A DNA stretch of 64,000 bases from Pseudomonadales bacterium (GTDB lineage: Bacteria; Pseudomonadota; Gammaproteobacteria; Pseudomonadales; Azotimanducaceae), in NCBI GenBank assembly GCA_030749725.1, contig JASMJM010000014.1, positions 1 to 64,000 of the forward strand, in the 5' to 3' direction. The translations under genes and the position numbers were made by a program. Positions 8,926 through 18,018 of the stretch are shown piece after piece; within the stretch, counting starts at the first letter, position 1; every line of letters starts with the position of its first letter. Under the pieces are notes generated by a model. The model was not told where the DNA came from. It searched no databases and saw only the letters and a program-made list of their open reading frames with translations.

Positions 8926-9915
8926 TTACGCCTCGCGAATCGCTCTTTTCACAAGGTTTTCCATTAGTGGAATCTTGAAGTGATTCTGGTTGAGGGGGAC
9001 TGCTCCCCTGCTGGCCGAACCGGCCGCTAGATTGGCAATCTCTTCATCCCGCTTATTGCCGCGAACCACATCCTCCACCACCGTGAGTCGGCGGGGTACA
9101 CACTCGACGCCACCACAGGCGATGCGTAGATCTTCGATGACGCCGCCTTTGATCTTCAGAGCTGCCGCAACATTCACCAGGGCAAAATCCCAGGTATTAC
9201 GATCGGCAACCTTTTCAAAGTAGAAGTTCGCCCCAGCCCAACTGCCCGGAATGCGAACCGAGGTGAGAATATCCCCTTCCTTTAGCACGGTCATCTTGAG
9301 GATATCGATATCGGGACCGATGAAAAAATCCTCTGCCTTGATCATCTCTACGCCACCGCCGTTAACCACTACCATTTGCGCATCGAGAGCGATCAGAGCG
9401 GGGGCGGTATCAGACGGTGACACGGCAACGCAGCGATCTGCGTTGAACAGACAGTGCTCCCGGTTCATTGCCTCCGGGGTGTCGGCATAGCAGGTGTTAC
9501 CGCCGGCCCGGTAGCAGTCCATTCCCGCCCGGTAATACCAGCAGCGGGTGTCCTGGCAGACATTGCCGCCGATGGTTCCCGAGTTTCGGATCTGCGGGCT
9601 GGCCACCTTACCGGCAGCAGCTGCCAGCAGATTGTATTGCTTCTGGATCACGGGATGGTTGGCGATCTCTGTCAGGGACGTGAGGGCCCCCACCTCGATA
9701 CCATCTCCCTTCTCCCGCACCCCTTTCATTTCAGCGACGCCATTTAGATCGATCACTGCCTTGGGTTGTTTGATCCTGTCCTTGAACCAGTCGAGGCTGT
9801 CGTTGCCGCCTGCGAGCATCCACCCATCCTCGCCAAAGCGCTTCGCCAGATCAAGTGCATTGCCAAGGTCGGCTGGCTGGTATAGCTCGAATGCGGTCAT
9901 CATATCTTTAGCCAT
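8926..9915 (-). CDS. FAD-binding subunit of xanthine dehydrogenase-family molybdenum hydroxylase, with cysteine-rich insertion
   Basis: A 329-residue subunit M (CoxM/HcrB-like). FAD-binding features are AGGNDSL near residue 35 and NSGTIGGN near residues 111-118. A cysteine-rich loop follows, with Cys at about 120, 125, 134, 142, 155 and 162. In 4-hydroxybenzoyl-CoA reductase an insertion at this place binds an extra 4Fe-4S cluster, so such a cluster is likely here. A strong AAGGAGG precedes the ATG. It lies 12 bases after the large-subunit gene. The subunit lacks its own signal peptide and would travel with the small subunit. Confidence 0.85.
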   Translation of the reverse strand: MAKDMMTAFELYQPADLGNALDLAKRFGEDGWMLAGGNDSLDWFKDRIKQPKAVIDLNGVAEMKGVREKGDGIEVGALTSLTEIANHPVIQKQYNLLAAAAGKVASPQIRNSGTIGGNVCQDTRCWYYRAGMDCYRAGGNTCYADTPEAMNREHCLFNADRCVAVSPSDTAPALIALDAQMVVVNGGGVEMIKAEDFFIGPDIDILKMTVLKEGDILTSVRIPGSWAGANFYFEKVADRNTWDFALVNVAAALKIKGGVIEDLRIACGGVECVPRRLTVVEDVVRGNKRDEEIANLAAGSASRGAVPLNQNHFKIPLMENLVKRAIREA

Positions 9916-9927
9916 TTTATCGCCTCC

Positions 9928-12327
9928 TTAGAATGTGTTGACCTGGAGTGGTTTATGGGATTGAGGCCTGCCGCTGGCTACGTTTAGGATCATATCGGTC
10001 GTCACCGGCGTCCGATTGAAGTAGTGGCCGCCTAAGGCATCGGATATGGCGCTGAGAAGAGCCGCCGCCGCACAACCCTGAACCGGCTCACCGATCCCCT
10101 TCGCGCCCATGGGGCTATATGGATCGGGCTTGTCGACAGTCATTGCGGTCATGTGGGAAGGGACATCCAGGTAGCTGGGTGGTTTGTGCTGGTGCAGCGC
10201 CACATTGGCGGGCAGGCCGATTTGTGGATCATATACATGTCGCTCCAGGGCGGCCATGCCGATCCCCATGACGGCCGCTCCCTTGATCTGATTGCTCGCA
10301 CCAAGGGGATGCATCACCGTGCCACAGTCCGCCACACCGACGTAATCGAGGATCTCGTACTTACCCGTCTCCAGATCGAGTTCGATCTGCATAAAGCCGA
10401 CCGTCAGTGCGGGGGGATCGCCGTCCCGCTCCAGGGTGTCTTTGGCAACGCCGATCAGACCGCTTCCGGCCAGACCGGCAACGGAACGTTTGGTCATGCC
10501 GTTGATATTATTGGGTGCTTCGTGGCCGTCGAATTTACCGCCCAGTTCAATCGCCCGCTGCGCCGCTGCTGCATAGGTCAACTGCTTGCTCTTGTCTTTC
10601 TTGTGGACCACCTTCTCTGCGGCGATCTCGTAGTCATCCGCCTTGCCGCCCAGATCCATAGCAGCGATCTCCAGCAACTTGCTGACGGCGTCCATGGCGG
10701 CAACGTAGTTGGTGCGACTGTGGGTAAAGGTGGTCAGACTGCCGAACTGACCCAGATTCCAGGGCAGGTGTTTGCGGCTGTCACCCATTTCTACGATGCA
10801 GTGCTCCCAGTCGCATTTCAGGACCTCCGCCGCTACTCTGGCGGTGGAGCTGTGGGAGTAGGTGCCAAGATTACCGACACCCGTGTGTATGTGCAGCGTA
10901 CCGTCCGGTGTCAGGCGCACCAGCCCGTCGAAGCCGCTGGCACCGGAAGTGTGGTGCGCCTGACCGATGCCGATACCGACCACTTTCGAGCCGTCGCGTT
11001 TGCCGCTCTGCTTTATCTTCTGCGCCCAGTCAAATTCAGCGGCACCCTTGGCAACCGCTTCGTTCAGGTAGGAGCTGCTGGCGGTCGTTTGCTGCCTGCC
11101 ATACTTGTGGCCTGTGTCGGGGTCGTTCATACGCCGTATAGCCACCCGGTCGATTCCCAGCTGCTGGGCTGCTTTATCGATAACAGGTGCCATCACCATG
11201 GCGATCTGGTTGTTGCCGGGTCCACGCTGTGCTCCGCGCGGTGGCGTGTTGGTGCCTATGCCGAGGCCGCGAAAGCGCATCGATTCAGGGGTATAGACCA
11301 GAGACAGGGAATCGGCCGCGGCCATCATGTCGCCGCCACCGGAATAAGGGCCGTTTTCCTGCAGGATAAAAAGGTCCACCGCGGTAATCAGGCCATCTGC
11401 CGTGAATCCGATCTTGATGCGCCCCTGAAAACCGGGTCGAGCGGAACCGATACAATACTCTTCGGTACGATTGATGCGCATCATCACAGGCCGGCCGGTC
11501 TTCTTGGCCATATGGGCTGGCACCGCCATGATCGGATAGGCTGCTCCTTTGGAGCCGAAGCCGCCGCCGCAGTATTCGGAGATGAATACCAGATCTTCCG
11601 GTTTGACACCGACATATCTGGCTACGTAGGGGTGCGCAAAGCTTTGGCTCTGACAGGAACCATGCATGTAGCACTTACCGTTCTGCCAGTAGGCCATGGC
11701 GGATCTGGATTCCATACAGAGATGCGAAAGGCTGGCAGTGACGAAGCTTTCGTCCAGGATCAACTTAGCATTCTTGAATCCAGCTTCGATATCGCCGTAG
11801 TCCCAGTCCACGGCATGCTGTCCCATGGGCAGTTTGTCTTCGCCTGCAGCGGCAAAGTCCCGGGCAGTCCACTTGACGTCCTTGACGCCTCCCCCGCCGA
11901 CGGAATTACCGTCGGAGCGGGCGTTCGGTCCCCCCGGGTAAAGGCTTTGCAGCGGGTCCACTGTGTAGGGCAGGGGTTCGTATTCCACTTTGATGGCATC
12001 CCGTGCATCAGCCGCCAGGGTCTCAGTCTCCGCCGCTATGGCGAGAATTGGATCACCGACGAACAGCGGCTCCGTCGTGAAAACCGGCTGGCCTGGAGCA
12101 GGAGGTGGAGGTACGTCCTCGGCAGTGAGTATCGCCACCACTCCCGGCATCTTCAGCGCCTCACCGGCGTCGATGTTGACTACGCGAGCGTGCGGCATGG
12201 GGCTCATCAGCAGCTTGCAGAACAGCATCCCCTCTGCGCGGAAGTCTTCCGCATACTTCGCTTTGCCGGTCACCTTGCCGAGTATGTCCGCTGGCGTGAA
12301 GTTCTTGCCGATCAATTTGTAACTCAT
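9928..12327 (-). CDS. Molybdopterin-binding large subunit of xanthine dehydrogenase-family enzyme
   Basis: A 799-residue catalytic subunit (CoxL/XdhB/HcrA family). The N-terminal domain begins with ILGKVTGKAKYAEDF. Molybdopterin loops include CGGGFGSKG and RGAQRGPGNNQ, and the C-terminal GAKGIGEP carries the catalytic glutamate. The enzyme would hydroxylate, or reductively dehydroxylate, an aldehyde, N-heterocycle or aromatic acyl compound; the substrate cannot be told from sequence. The ATG overlaps the stop codon of the small-subunit gene (ATGA). No signal peptide. A 738-codon antisense frame opposite this gene is a shadow. Confidence 0.9.
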   Translation of the reverse strand: MSYKLIGKNFTPADILGKVTGKAKYAEDFRAEGMLFCKLLMSPMPHARVVNIDAGEALKMPGVVAILTAEDVPPPPAPGQPVFTTEPLFVGDPILAIAAETETLAADARDAIKVEYEPLPYTVDPLQSLYPGGPNARSDGNSVGGGGVKDVKWTARDFAAAGEDKLPMGQHAVDWDYGDIEAGFKNAKLILDESFVTASLSHLCMESRSAMAYWQNGKCYMHGSCQSQSFAHPYVARYVGVKPEDLVFISEYCGGGFGSKGAAYPIMAVPAHMAKKTGRPVMMRINRTEEYCIGSARPGFQGRIKIGFTADGLITAVDLFILQENGPYSGGGDMMAAADSLSLVYTPESMRFRGLGIGTNTPPRGAQRGPGNNQIAMVMAPVIDKAAQQLGIDRVAIRRMNDPDTGHKYGRQQTTASSSYLNEAVAKGAAEFDWAQKIKQSGKRDGSKVVGIGIGQAHHTSGASGFDGLVRLTPDGTLHIHTGVGNLGTYSHSSTARVAAEVLKCDWEHCIVEMGDSRKHLPWNLGQFGSLTTFTHSRTNYVAAMDAVSKLLEIAAMDLGGKADDYEIAAEKVVHKKDKSKQLTYAAAAQRAIELGGKFDGHEAPNNINGMTKRSVAGLAGSGLIGVAKDTLERDGDPPALTVGFMQIELDLETGKYEILDYVGVADCGTVMHPLGASNQIKGAAVMGIGMAALERHVYDPQIGLPANVALHQHKPPSYLDVPSHMTAMTVDKPDPYSPMGAKGIGEPVQGCAAAALLSAISDALGGHYFNRTPVTTDMILNVASGRPQSHKPLQVNTF

Positions 12328-12992
12328 GTCAATCCCCCCTCGGCGGCACGCATCACCGAATTAAGATAGTGGTCATAGGCGCCGCATCTGCACAGATTGC
12401 CCGACAGGGCCAGTCGCGCTTCCTCTCTGCTGGGCTTCGGATTGGCCTTCAGCAAGGCAACGGCCGACATGATCTGCCCCGGCGTACAGAAACCGCACTG
12501 CGGCCCAAGTTCGTCTACAAAGGCCTGCTGCACCGGATGCAGATCACCGTTGGCTGCCTGTAACCCCTCGATGGTGGTGATCTTGCGTCCCCTCATCGTA
12601 TGGGTCAGGGTGGAACAGGAGTAGTTGGCGACGTCGTCGATCAACACGGTGCAGGCACCGCATTCACCACGGTCACAGCCAAACTTGGTACCGGTCAAAC
12701 CGAGCTTGTAGCGCAGCGTCATGGCCAGTGTTTCCTGAGGCAATACATCCACTCTGCGCACGGTACCGTTGATATTGAGGGAGATCAGACGCTCCACGGT
12801 TCCGGCAGCGGCGCTCTGGGCGTAACTGCTCATGGCAGGTAGCATTGAGCCTGCCGAGACGGTTGCCCCTGCGGCAATGATCCCCTTTATAAAATTCCGT
12901 CTGCTGGTGCCGGTGCGACCAAGATCAGCCAGAACGCTGCTGCTGTCCTGCGGGTCATATATGGTCACGGCTCCGGGGTCTTTGTTGGACAT
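12324..12992 (-). CDS. 2Fe-2S small subunit of molybdenum hydroxylase with Tat signal
   Basis: A 222-residue protein with two parts. Residues 1 to about 58 are an N-terminal extension with a twin-arginine motif (SRRNFIKG, Arg31-Arg32), a hydrophobic stretch and SYAQSAA, a Tat signal for folded export. The rest is the standard two-cluster 2Fe-2S subunit: CDRGECGAC plus a later Cys for the first cluster, and CGFCTPG with CRCG for the second. I chose ATG 12992 behind GAGGAG. It is the first gene of the operon and should carry the other subunits to the periplasm. Confidence 0.88.
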   Translation of the reverse strand: MSNKDPGAVTIYDPQDSSSVLADLGRTGTSRRNFIKGIIAAGATVSAGSMLPAMSSYAQSAAAGTVERLISLNINGTVRRVDVLPQETLAMTLRYKLGLTGTKFGCDRGECGACTVLIDDVANYSCSTLTHTMRGRKITTIEGLQAANGDLHPVQQAFVDELGPQCGFCTPGQIMSAVALLKANPKPSREEARLALSGNLCRCGAYDHYLNSVMRAAEGGLT

Positions 12993-13173
12993 CCGCGTCT
13001 CCTCCAAGCCTGTGGTTAATTGACAAATCATACAGCTATACTGTCCTTTTTCATACAGGCGAGTCCTACCCGAATCCGTCTACATTCTGAGGTCCGGTAT
13101 CGCCAACTTTGACGCCTGCCCCAGGTGATGAAATTGTATCTGACGCCGTGGCAGGGGGGCGGTGGACTGAATC

Positions 13174-14574
13174 ATGAGCGATCGATCGCAGCCTACAGGC
13201 GGTGGCAGATCCCCGGCTACCGGCTTTACCGAAGGGTCCGTGACCAGGCACCTGTTGAATCTGACGGGTTTCATGGTGATGGGGTTTCTGGCCATGAATA
13301 TCGCCCGGCTGGCCGAAGCTGCCTTCGTCGGGCTGCTCGGCACGGCGGAATTGGCTGCCATCGCTTACAACTTCCCCATTGTCATGGGATTAGGTGCGGC
13401 ATCCCGCGGTCTCGGCATCGGCGCGTCCTCGGTGGTGGCCCGCTCGATGGGCAGTGGCGATCGCGAGGGTTCTGCTGTGCTGGTTACCCACTGCCTTTGG
13501 CTGACCCTGACTTTCACCCTCATCTGTGTCGCTCTCGGCATCCCCTTTGCAGAACCGCTGTTCCGAGTGCTGGGTGCGCGCGATGAGGTACTGCTATTGA
13601 CGCTCGATTACTTCAACGTGTGGATTCTCGGGTTACCCATGTTTGCCCTCTCCATGGTGGGTACCAGCCTGCTGCGTGCCACCGGTGACGCCAAATCACC
13701 GGGATTTATATAGACCCTCGGATCCATACTGCAGATCGTGTTTGCACCACCGCTGATCTTCGGTTGGTTCGGCATCCCACCCCTCGGTGTTGTGGGGGCA
13801 GCCTTGTCTCACGTGCTGGCCCGCGTGATCAGTTTCGGCTTTACCATGTACCTGTTCGCCTTCCGTGATCGTCTCATCGTGCCAACCTTTGACGGTCTGC
13901 TGCCGGCATGGCGCAGCATTCTGCACGTGGGACTGCCGGCCACCATGACCAACCTGATCGGTCCGGTATCCAATGCGATCATCATCCGTCTACTGTCGAG
14001 CCATGGTGCCGCGGTGGTGGCCGGCTTCGGCATCGCCCAGCGAGTCGATTCCATCGTAGCGATGGTTGTCATATCCCTCGGTGGTGCCGCCGCCCCCTTT
14101 ATCGGTCAGAATTGGGGAGCCGGCCACTACGACCGGGTGCGAGAATCGCTGCGACTCGCCAATCGGTTCAGTCTGGCATGGGGAGTGTTCGCCGCCATTT
14201 TGATGGCAGCAATCGGTGGTCCATTGGTGAGTCTGATCAACGACGACGCTCAAGTGATCGAAACCGCCACGGTGTTCTTTCTCATCGTGCCGTTCAGTAT
14301 CGGATTCATGGGTCTCAACAATGTGGCCAGTGCCAGCTTTAACGCGTTGGGTCAGCCGATGCCGCCCCTGGTGCTCGCGCTCAGTCGCATGATCGTACTC
14401 TACGTTCCACTGGCGATCCTGGGCGACTATTTGTACGGTTATGCCGGCATCTTCGGCGCCACTGCGCTTGCCAACGTCATCAACGGACTGGCTGCCGCTT
14501 ACTGGAACCGAGTTTCCATCGACAACTCCGTGCAACGACTGCAGGCGGCTTCGGCGTCAGTGAACGGTTCCTGA
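13174..14574 (+). pseudogene. MATE-family efflux transporter, interrupted by in-frame TAG
   Basis: One frame of 467 codons encodes a full MATE transporter, but a TAG at 13711-13713 stops it after 179 codons. The protein continues in the same frame (TLGSILQIVFAPPLIFGWFG). The intact paralogue at 52584-53960 aligns across the site, where the stop replaces a proline in GLIPAIGASLQ. Both halves have normal family features, such as PFIGQNWGAG in the second half. MATE proteins export drugs or metabolites using Na+ or H+. Either the gene is recently dead or the base is a consensus error. The TGA-interrupted ydbH gene is a parallel case. Confidence 0.8.
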
Positions 14575-15213
14575 AGCGGCTGCCATTCTGCCGTCAAGGT
14601 CCGGAACGAGAAACTCGGCAGTGACGTAGCCTCCGCTGACCAGCTTCGGGCCGGCTCCCGTATCCAGCAGGACCACGGGCAAAGCGAACGCGCCGAGCTT
14701 CTTCGCTGATTCGAATGCAATCCGGGTGTTCTCGATCACCTCATTTGATTGCAGCATGCTGCCGAGGTCGGCAGGTCTTATACCAAACGGTTCCGCCAGC
14801 GTGCCCAATTCATCCACACTGTTCACATTGCGTGCCTGCAAGTAAAACGCTTCCTGAAGTCGCTCAAAGAATTCCCAGGGCGGTCGCTTCTGAAACGTCC
14901 GCATCGCCTCCACCGCCCGACAGGCTATCTCGCTGTGATAGATAAAGTCGGGATCGGCGGGCATTTGGCCCAGGAACTTCGCCCCGGTGGATTCTGCCAC
15001 TTGGCGCCACAGTTCCTGTAGCATTTCAACGTCCGCCGCCGCCGGGGGACGCCGATTACCAACCTGCAGTCCGCCCATGAGCAGGTCGAAATCCGCCCAT
15101 GCCGATAGTTGCGCGCGTACCGCCAGGAATTCGGGCAGCATGGCCCAACACCATGAACAGAGAGGATCGGTGACGAATATTATCCTCGGCTTAAGCATGC
15201 CCGATCGTTCCAT
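14557..15213 (-). CDS. DsbA-family thioredoxin-fold protein
   Basis: A 218-residue DsbA-like protein of the FrnE/2-hydroxychromene-2-carboxylate isomerase branch. The active-site motif is CSWCW near residue 19, directly after a beta strand (IIFVTDPL), followed by the helical insertion typical of the group and a cis-Pro region (GAFALPVVLL) near residue 175. There is no signal peptide, so it is likely a cytoplasmic oxidoreductase or GST-like enzyme. Its 3' end overlaps the MATE gene's 3' end by 18 bases on the opposite strand. Its start codon lies 7 bases from a MITE. Confidence 0.8.
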   Translation of the reverse strand: MERSGMLKPRIIFVTDPLCSWCWAMLPEFLAVRAQLSAWADFDLLMGGLQVGNRRPPAAADVEMLQELWRQVAESTGAKFLGQMPADPDFIYHSEIACRAVEAMRTFQKRPPWEFFERLQEAFYLQARNVNSVDELGTLAEPFGIRPADLGSMLQSNEVIENTRIAFESAKKLGAFALPVVLLDTGAGPKLVSGGYVTAEFLVPDLDGRMAAASGTVH

Positions 15214-15219
15214 CTACAT

Positions 15220-15397
15220 TAGTGTACTGTCCCACAATTACTTGGCCTTATTCGCTGGCCTATTTTGTCCCTGGACTTCGACTGGGCGTCCCCGTTGTTC
15301 GTCCTGATGGGTGCCCAACCCACAGCGTCCTCGCGCCTTGCCAGGAACAAAATATGCCGACCGAATAATGACCACCTAATTGCGGGACAGTACCCTA
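15220..15397. mobile_element. MITE copy 2 (178 bp)
   Basis: The same element as at 4702, with ends TAGTGTACTGTCCCAC and GCGGGACAGTACCCTA (one mismatch between the termini). The interior is a shorter variant that keeps GGGTGCCCAACCCACAGCGTCC. Its left end abuts the 5' region of the DsbA-like gene. Its right end overlaps the last codon of the next gene: the terminal CTA, read on the minus strand, is that gene's TAG stop codon. Confidence 0.83.
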
Positions 15398-15958
15398 GGG
15401 CAACTCGGGAAATGGGTCTTGCATGGCATCACTCACCGGGATTTCGAAGGTATTCAGGGTCAGTGAGACGATGCAGTAATAGCCGATCACGGTCACCAGC
15501 TCGATCATGCCGCTTTCGCCCCACAGTTCCACGCCCTGACGATAGGTGTCGTCATCGAGACGGTGTTGGTTGAGCAACTGACTGGCCATCCGGTGGCTTA
15601 GCTGGTGTTCATCGGTGGCGAAATCTGGCGGCTCTCCCTTCTGAATCGCCTCGGTCACCTCGGCCGATATGCCCGCACGCTGCGCCAGGTTTTTGTGTGC
15701 GGCCAACTCGAACTTGGCCTTGAAGTGGGCGCCAACGGTACAGATGGCGATCTCCTTGGTAGCTTCATCGAGGGATGTGGCAAAACGGGCAGCAGCGCCC
15801 AACTGCTGAATGGCGTTGCCGACGGCAGGCGCTCGCACCCAGACACCGAACGGGCCGGCGAGGCCCATGGCACCCCTCGGCCCGCTCTGAATGGCATCGT
15901 AGATAACACGTTGCTCGGCCGAAAGGTCATCGACTTCCAATAGGGATAGACGGCTCAT
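15395..15958 (-). CDS. Carboxymuconolactone decarboxylase/AhpD-family protein
   Basis: A 187-residue AhpD-fold protein with the family helix pattern (RFATSLDEATKEIAI, then AKFELAAHKNLAQRAG). The usual CxxC is not present; the AH in FELAAHKNLA keeps the histidine position, as in carboxymuconolactone decarboxylase-like members. A peroxidase-type redox role is therefore doubtful. I chose the ATG at 15958, where conservation begins. The TAG stop codon is formed by the end of MITE copy 2, so the natural C-terminus may have been altered. It is 14 bases after the GST gene and probably cotranscribed. Confidence 0.75.
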   Translation of the reverse strand: MSRLSLLEVDDLSAEQRVIYDAIQSGPRGAMGLAGPFGVWVRAPAVGNAIQQLGAAARFATSLDEATKEIAICTVGAHFKAKFELAAHKNLAQRAGISAEVTEAIQKGEPPDFATDEHQLSHRMASQLLNQHRLDDDTYRQGVELWGESGMIELVTVIGYYCIVSLTLNTFEIPVSDAMQDPFPELP

Positions 15959-15972
15959 AGTGATGACACCTG

Positions 15973-16590
15973 TTAGCGTTTCTGATCGGCGACAGCCTGC
16001 TTGACCGAATCCCGCGCAGCCACCGCATCGAACCACTCTTGGCTGCCTGGCAGTTGCTCGAACAGATCGAGATCGGCGTTGGCTTTGGCGGACAGGTTCG
16101 CCAGGGTGAACGTGAAGTATCCCACGAGATCGGCGTAGGTAAACTCTTCCCCAGCTATCCAGGGCGAGAACTTCATCAGGCGCTGCACCGCGGCAATCCC
16201 CTTGGGCAGGTCTGCTTTTATGCTTTCCACAACTTCGTCCGCGACCGGTTTGCCGCGCAGTGCCCCAAAACCGCGTCGTGCCACCAGTTCAACATATAGT
16301 TCAAGAGAGAGCATCAGTTCGCGCACCTTGGCACGCGCATAGGGATCGGCCGGAAGCAGCGCCGGTTGCGGCTGTATCTCATCAAGATACTCGATGATGG
16401 CGAGGGATTCTGCAACGAAGCCGTTGTCTGTTTCGAGGCATGGGATCTTGCCCATGGAACTCTTGGCAAGGAATTCTTCCTCCTGCGAGGGCGGTGCCAT
16501 CACCGCCTCATACTCAAGGCCCTTCTCTAGGAGGGCGGTCTTAACCATATTGTAATAATTACTGAGTGGCGCACCGTGAAGTTTGAGCAT
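15973..16590 (-). CDS. Glutathione S-transferase
   Basis: A 205-residue GST. The N-terminal thioredoxin-like domain has KLHGAPLSNYYNMVK and the cis-Pro and glutathione-binding region GKIPCLETDNGFVAESLAI near residues 48-66. A helical C-terminal domain follows with the conserved TYADLVGYF. It conjugates or isomerises small electrophiles in the cytoplasm. GGAGA lies just before ATG 16590, which decides the start against a longer upstream frame. It pairs with the AhpD-like gene downstream. Confidence 0.87.
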   Translation of the reverse strand: MLKLHGAPLSNYYNMVKTALLEKGLEYEAVMAPPSQEEEFLAKSSMGKIPCLETDNGFVAESLAIIEYLDEIQPQPALLPADPYARAKVRELMLSLELYVELVARRGFGALRGKPVADEVVESIKADLPKGIAAVQRLMKFSPWIAGEEFTYADLVGYFTFTLANLSAKANADLDLFEQLPGSQEWFDAVAARDSVKQAVADQKR

Positions 16591-16973
16591 CGTCAGTCTC
16601 CGTTCAGCGTGGGTGAGGTGGCAAGAATAAACCACAGTTTGTGCAGTTGCCAGGGAGCATGATTCAGCCAGTGCCCGGCACCGATGTCCTGGTGTACTGC
16701 CCCTCGTATTCTTACTCTCTGGCCTATTTTGTCGGAGACACATTGCTCTCTGTCGGTACGGCTCGAATTAAGGATGCTTTGGGATCAGTACGCTTAAGTG
16801 GGTGTCATTGGAGTCAAGATTAGATCGACTGACCATCAGTTTCCCAGTACCAACCAAACCCACCCCATGTCTCAGGGACCTGCAGATACGAGTTCAACGG
16901 ACATGTAAGCTACTCACACATGAGTTGCTCAAGACCATCTGGATCCATCCAGATTTCAGTCCGGATCAGCACA
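16591..16973. other. Intergenic region with a decayed MITE end
   Basis: About 380 bases without a credible gene. It contains the partial MITE-like piece at 16691-16734. The remaining sequence shows no clear promoter, terminator or coding pattern; the short frames here have no start signal or family likeness. Confidence 0.5.
16691..16734. repeat. Decayed left half of the MITE family
   Basis: The stretch shares TGTACTG near the left end and the 15-base CTGGCCTATTTTGTC with the left arms of the three full copies, at about the right spacing. The middle is diverged and no right arm is found nearby. Probably an old, truncated copy. Confidence 0.5.
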
Positions 16974-17867
16974 CTAGAACAGAGCTAACCCCGGCAGCTT
17001 GGTTCGGGTACACCAGAGTTTGTCGGACGCGGTCAGAAAGAACGTGCACAGGTCATCGTCACCCCAGGTAAAGTTGGCACAGAATGCCGGCGTGTGGATC
17101 ACGCCTAGGGTGGTCCCGTCAGATGGATGGTAAACGTGCACTCCGCCAGGACCGGCGCAGAAAACATGGCCGGTACTGTCGATCTTCATACCATCCGGGG
17201 CTCCCATCCCCTCGCCAGTTGACACGGCAAACACATCACCACCTGTGAGGGTGCCATCGTCATTGATGTCGAAGCGGCGGATGTGTCTGCGGTTGGTATC
17301 GTTGACGTATAGTCGTGATTGATCCAGCGTGAAGCAGAGACCGTTCGGTGAGTCGAAATCATCGGCGACCAAAGTGAGTTTTTCAGTATCCGGTTCGTAC
17401 AGATATACCCCCTGGAAATCCAGCTCCTGCTCCCGCTCGATACCGTGCCGGCCGAAGCGTCCGTAGGTGGGATCGGTGAAGTACACCTTGCCGTCCTTTC
17501 GCACCACGATGTCGTTGGGGCTGTTCAGTTCCTTGCCATCGTAGTGGGCGGCCAGCACGGTGACGGATCCGTCTGCCTCTGTACGGGTGACCCGGCTGGT
17601 GGCGTGCTCGCAGGTCAACATTCGGCCACTTAAGTCATAGGTGTTGCCATTGGCCATGTTGCTCGGCTCCCGCACCACCTCAAGGCCACTGCCTCGGACC
17701 TGCCAGCGATGGATACGGTTGCCGGGAATGTCGCTGAAGGTCAGGTGTTTCTCCGTGGGGTGCCAGATGGGTCCCTCGGTGAACCCCAGGCCATCGGCCA
17801 GCAGCTCCAATTCCAGCTCTTCGGATACAATGTCAAGAAAACGGGGATCGCGAGTTTCGATGGACAT
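16974..17867 (-). CDS. SMP-30/gluconolactonase-family protein
   Basis: A 297-residue six-bladed beta-propeller of the SMP-30/lactonase family. Features are LGFTEGPIWHPTE (metal-ligand Glu near residue 29), ELNSPNDIVVRKDG with FTDPTYG (about residues 112-135), and DSPNGLCFT and GAPDGMKIDSTG further on. These supply the Glu, Asn and Asp ligands of the divalent metal. It should hydrolyse a sugar lactone or an organophosphate-like ester. No signal peptide. AAGGAG lies 10 bases before ATG 17867. Two relatives are in this window (39545 and 51708). Confidence 0.88.
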   Translation of the reverse strand: MSIETRDPRFLDIVSEELELELLADGLGFTEGPIWHPTEKHLTFSDIPGNRIHRWQVRGSGLEVVREPSNMANGNTYDLSGRMLTCEHATSRVTRTEADGSVTVLAAHYDGKELNSPNDIVVRKDGKVYFTDPTYGRFGRHGIEREQELDFQGVYLYEPDTEKLTLVADDFDSPNGLCFTLDQSRLYVNDTNRRHIRRFDINDDGTLTGGDVFAVSTGEGMGAPDGMKIDSTGHVFCAGPGGVHVYHPSDGTTLGVIHTPAFCANFTWGDDDLCTFFLTASDKLWCTRTKLPGLALF

Positions 17868-18018
17868 GGATGAGTGCTCCTTCAAGTCGGTTTTGACTCG
17901 CGATTATACCGTCATTGTCGTGGTGTCTGGCAATCATGCAGTCAGTTCCGGCTGAACAACTGTCCTATCCATCGCCACCAACCCAATACTCCCTTATGAG
18001 ACAGGTATGAGAGGAATT

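Noticed and set aside
10153-12369. 738-codon open frame antisense to the molybdenum-hydroxylase large subunit
   Set aside because: It lies wholly opposite a well-conserved gene, is rich in His/Arg/Gly with no family likeness, and lacks a proper start signal. It is a codon-bias shadow.
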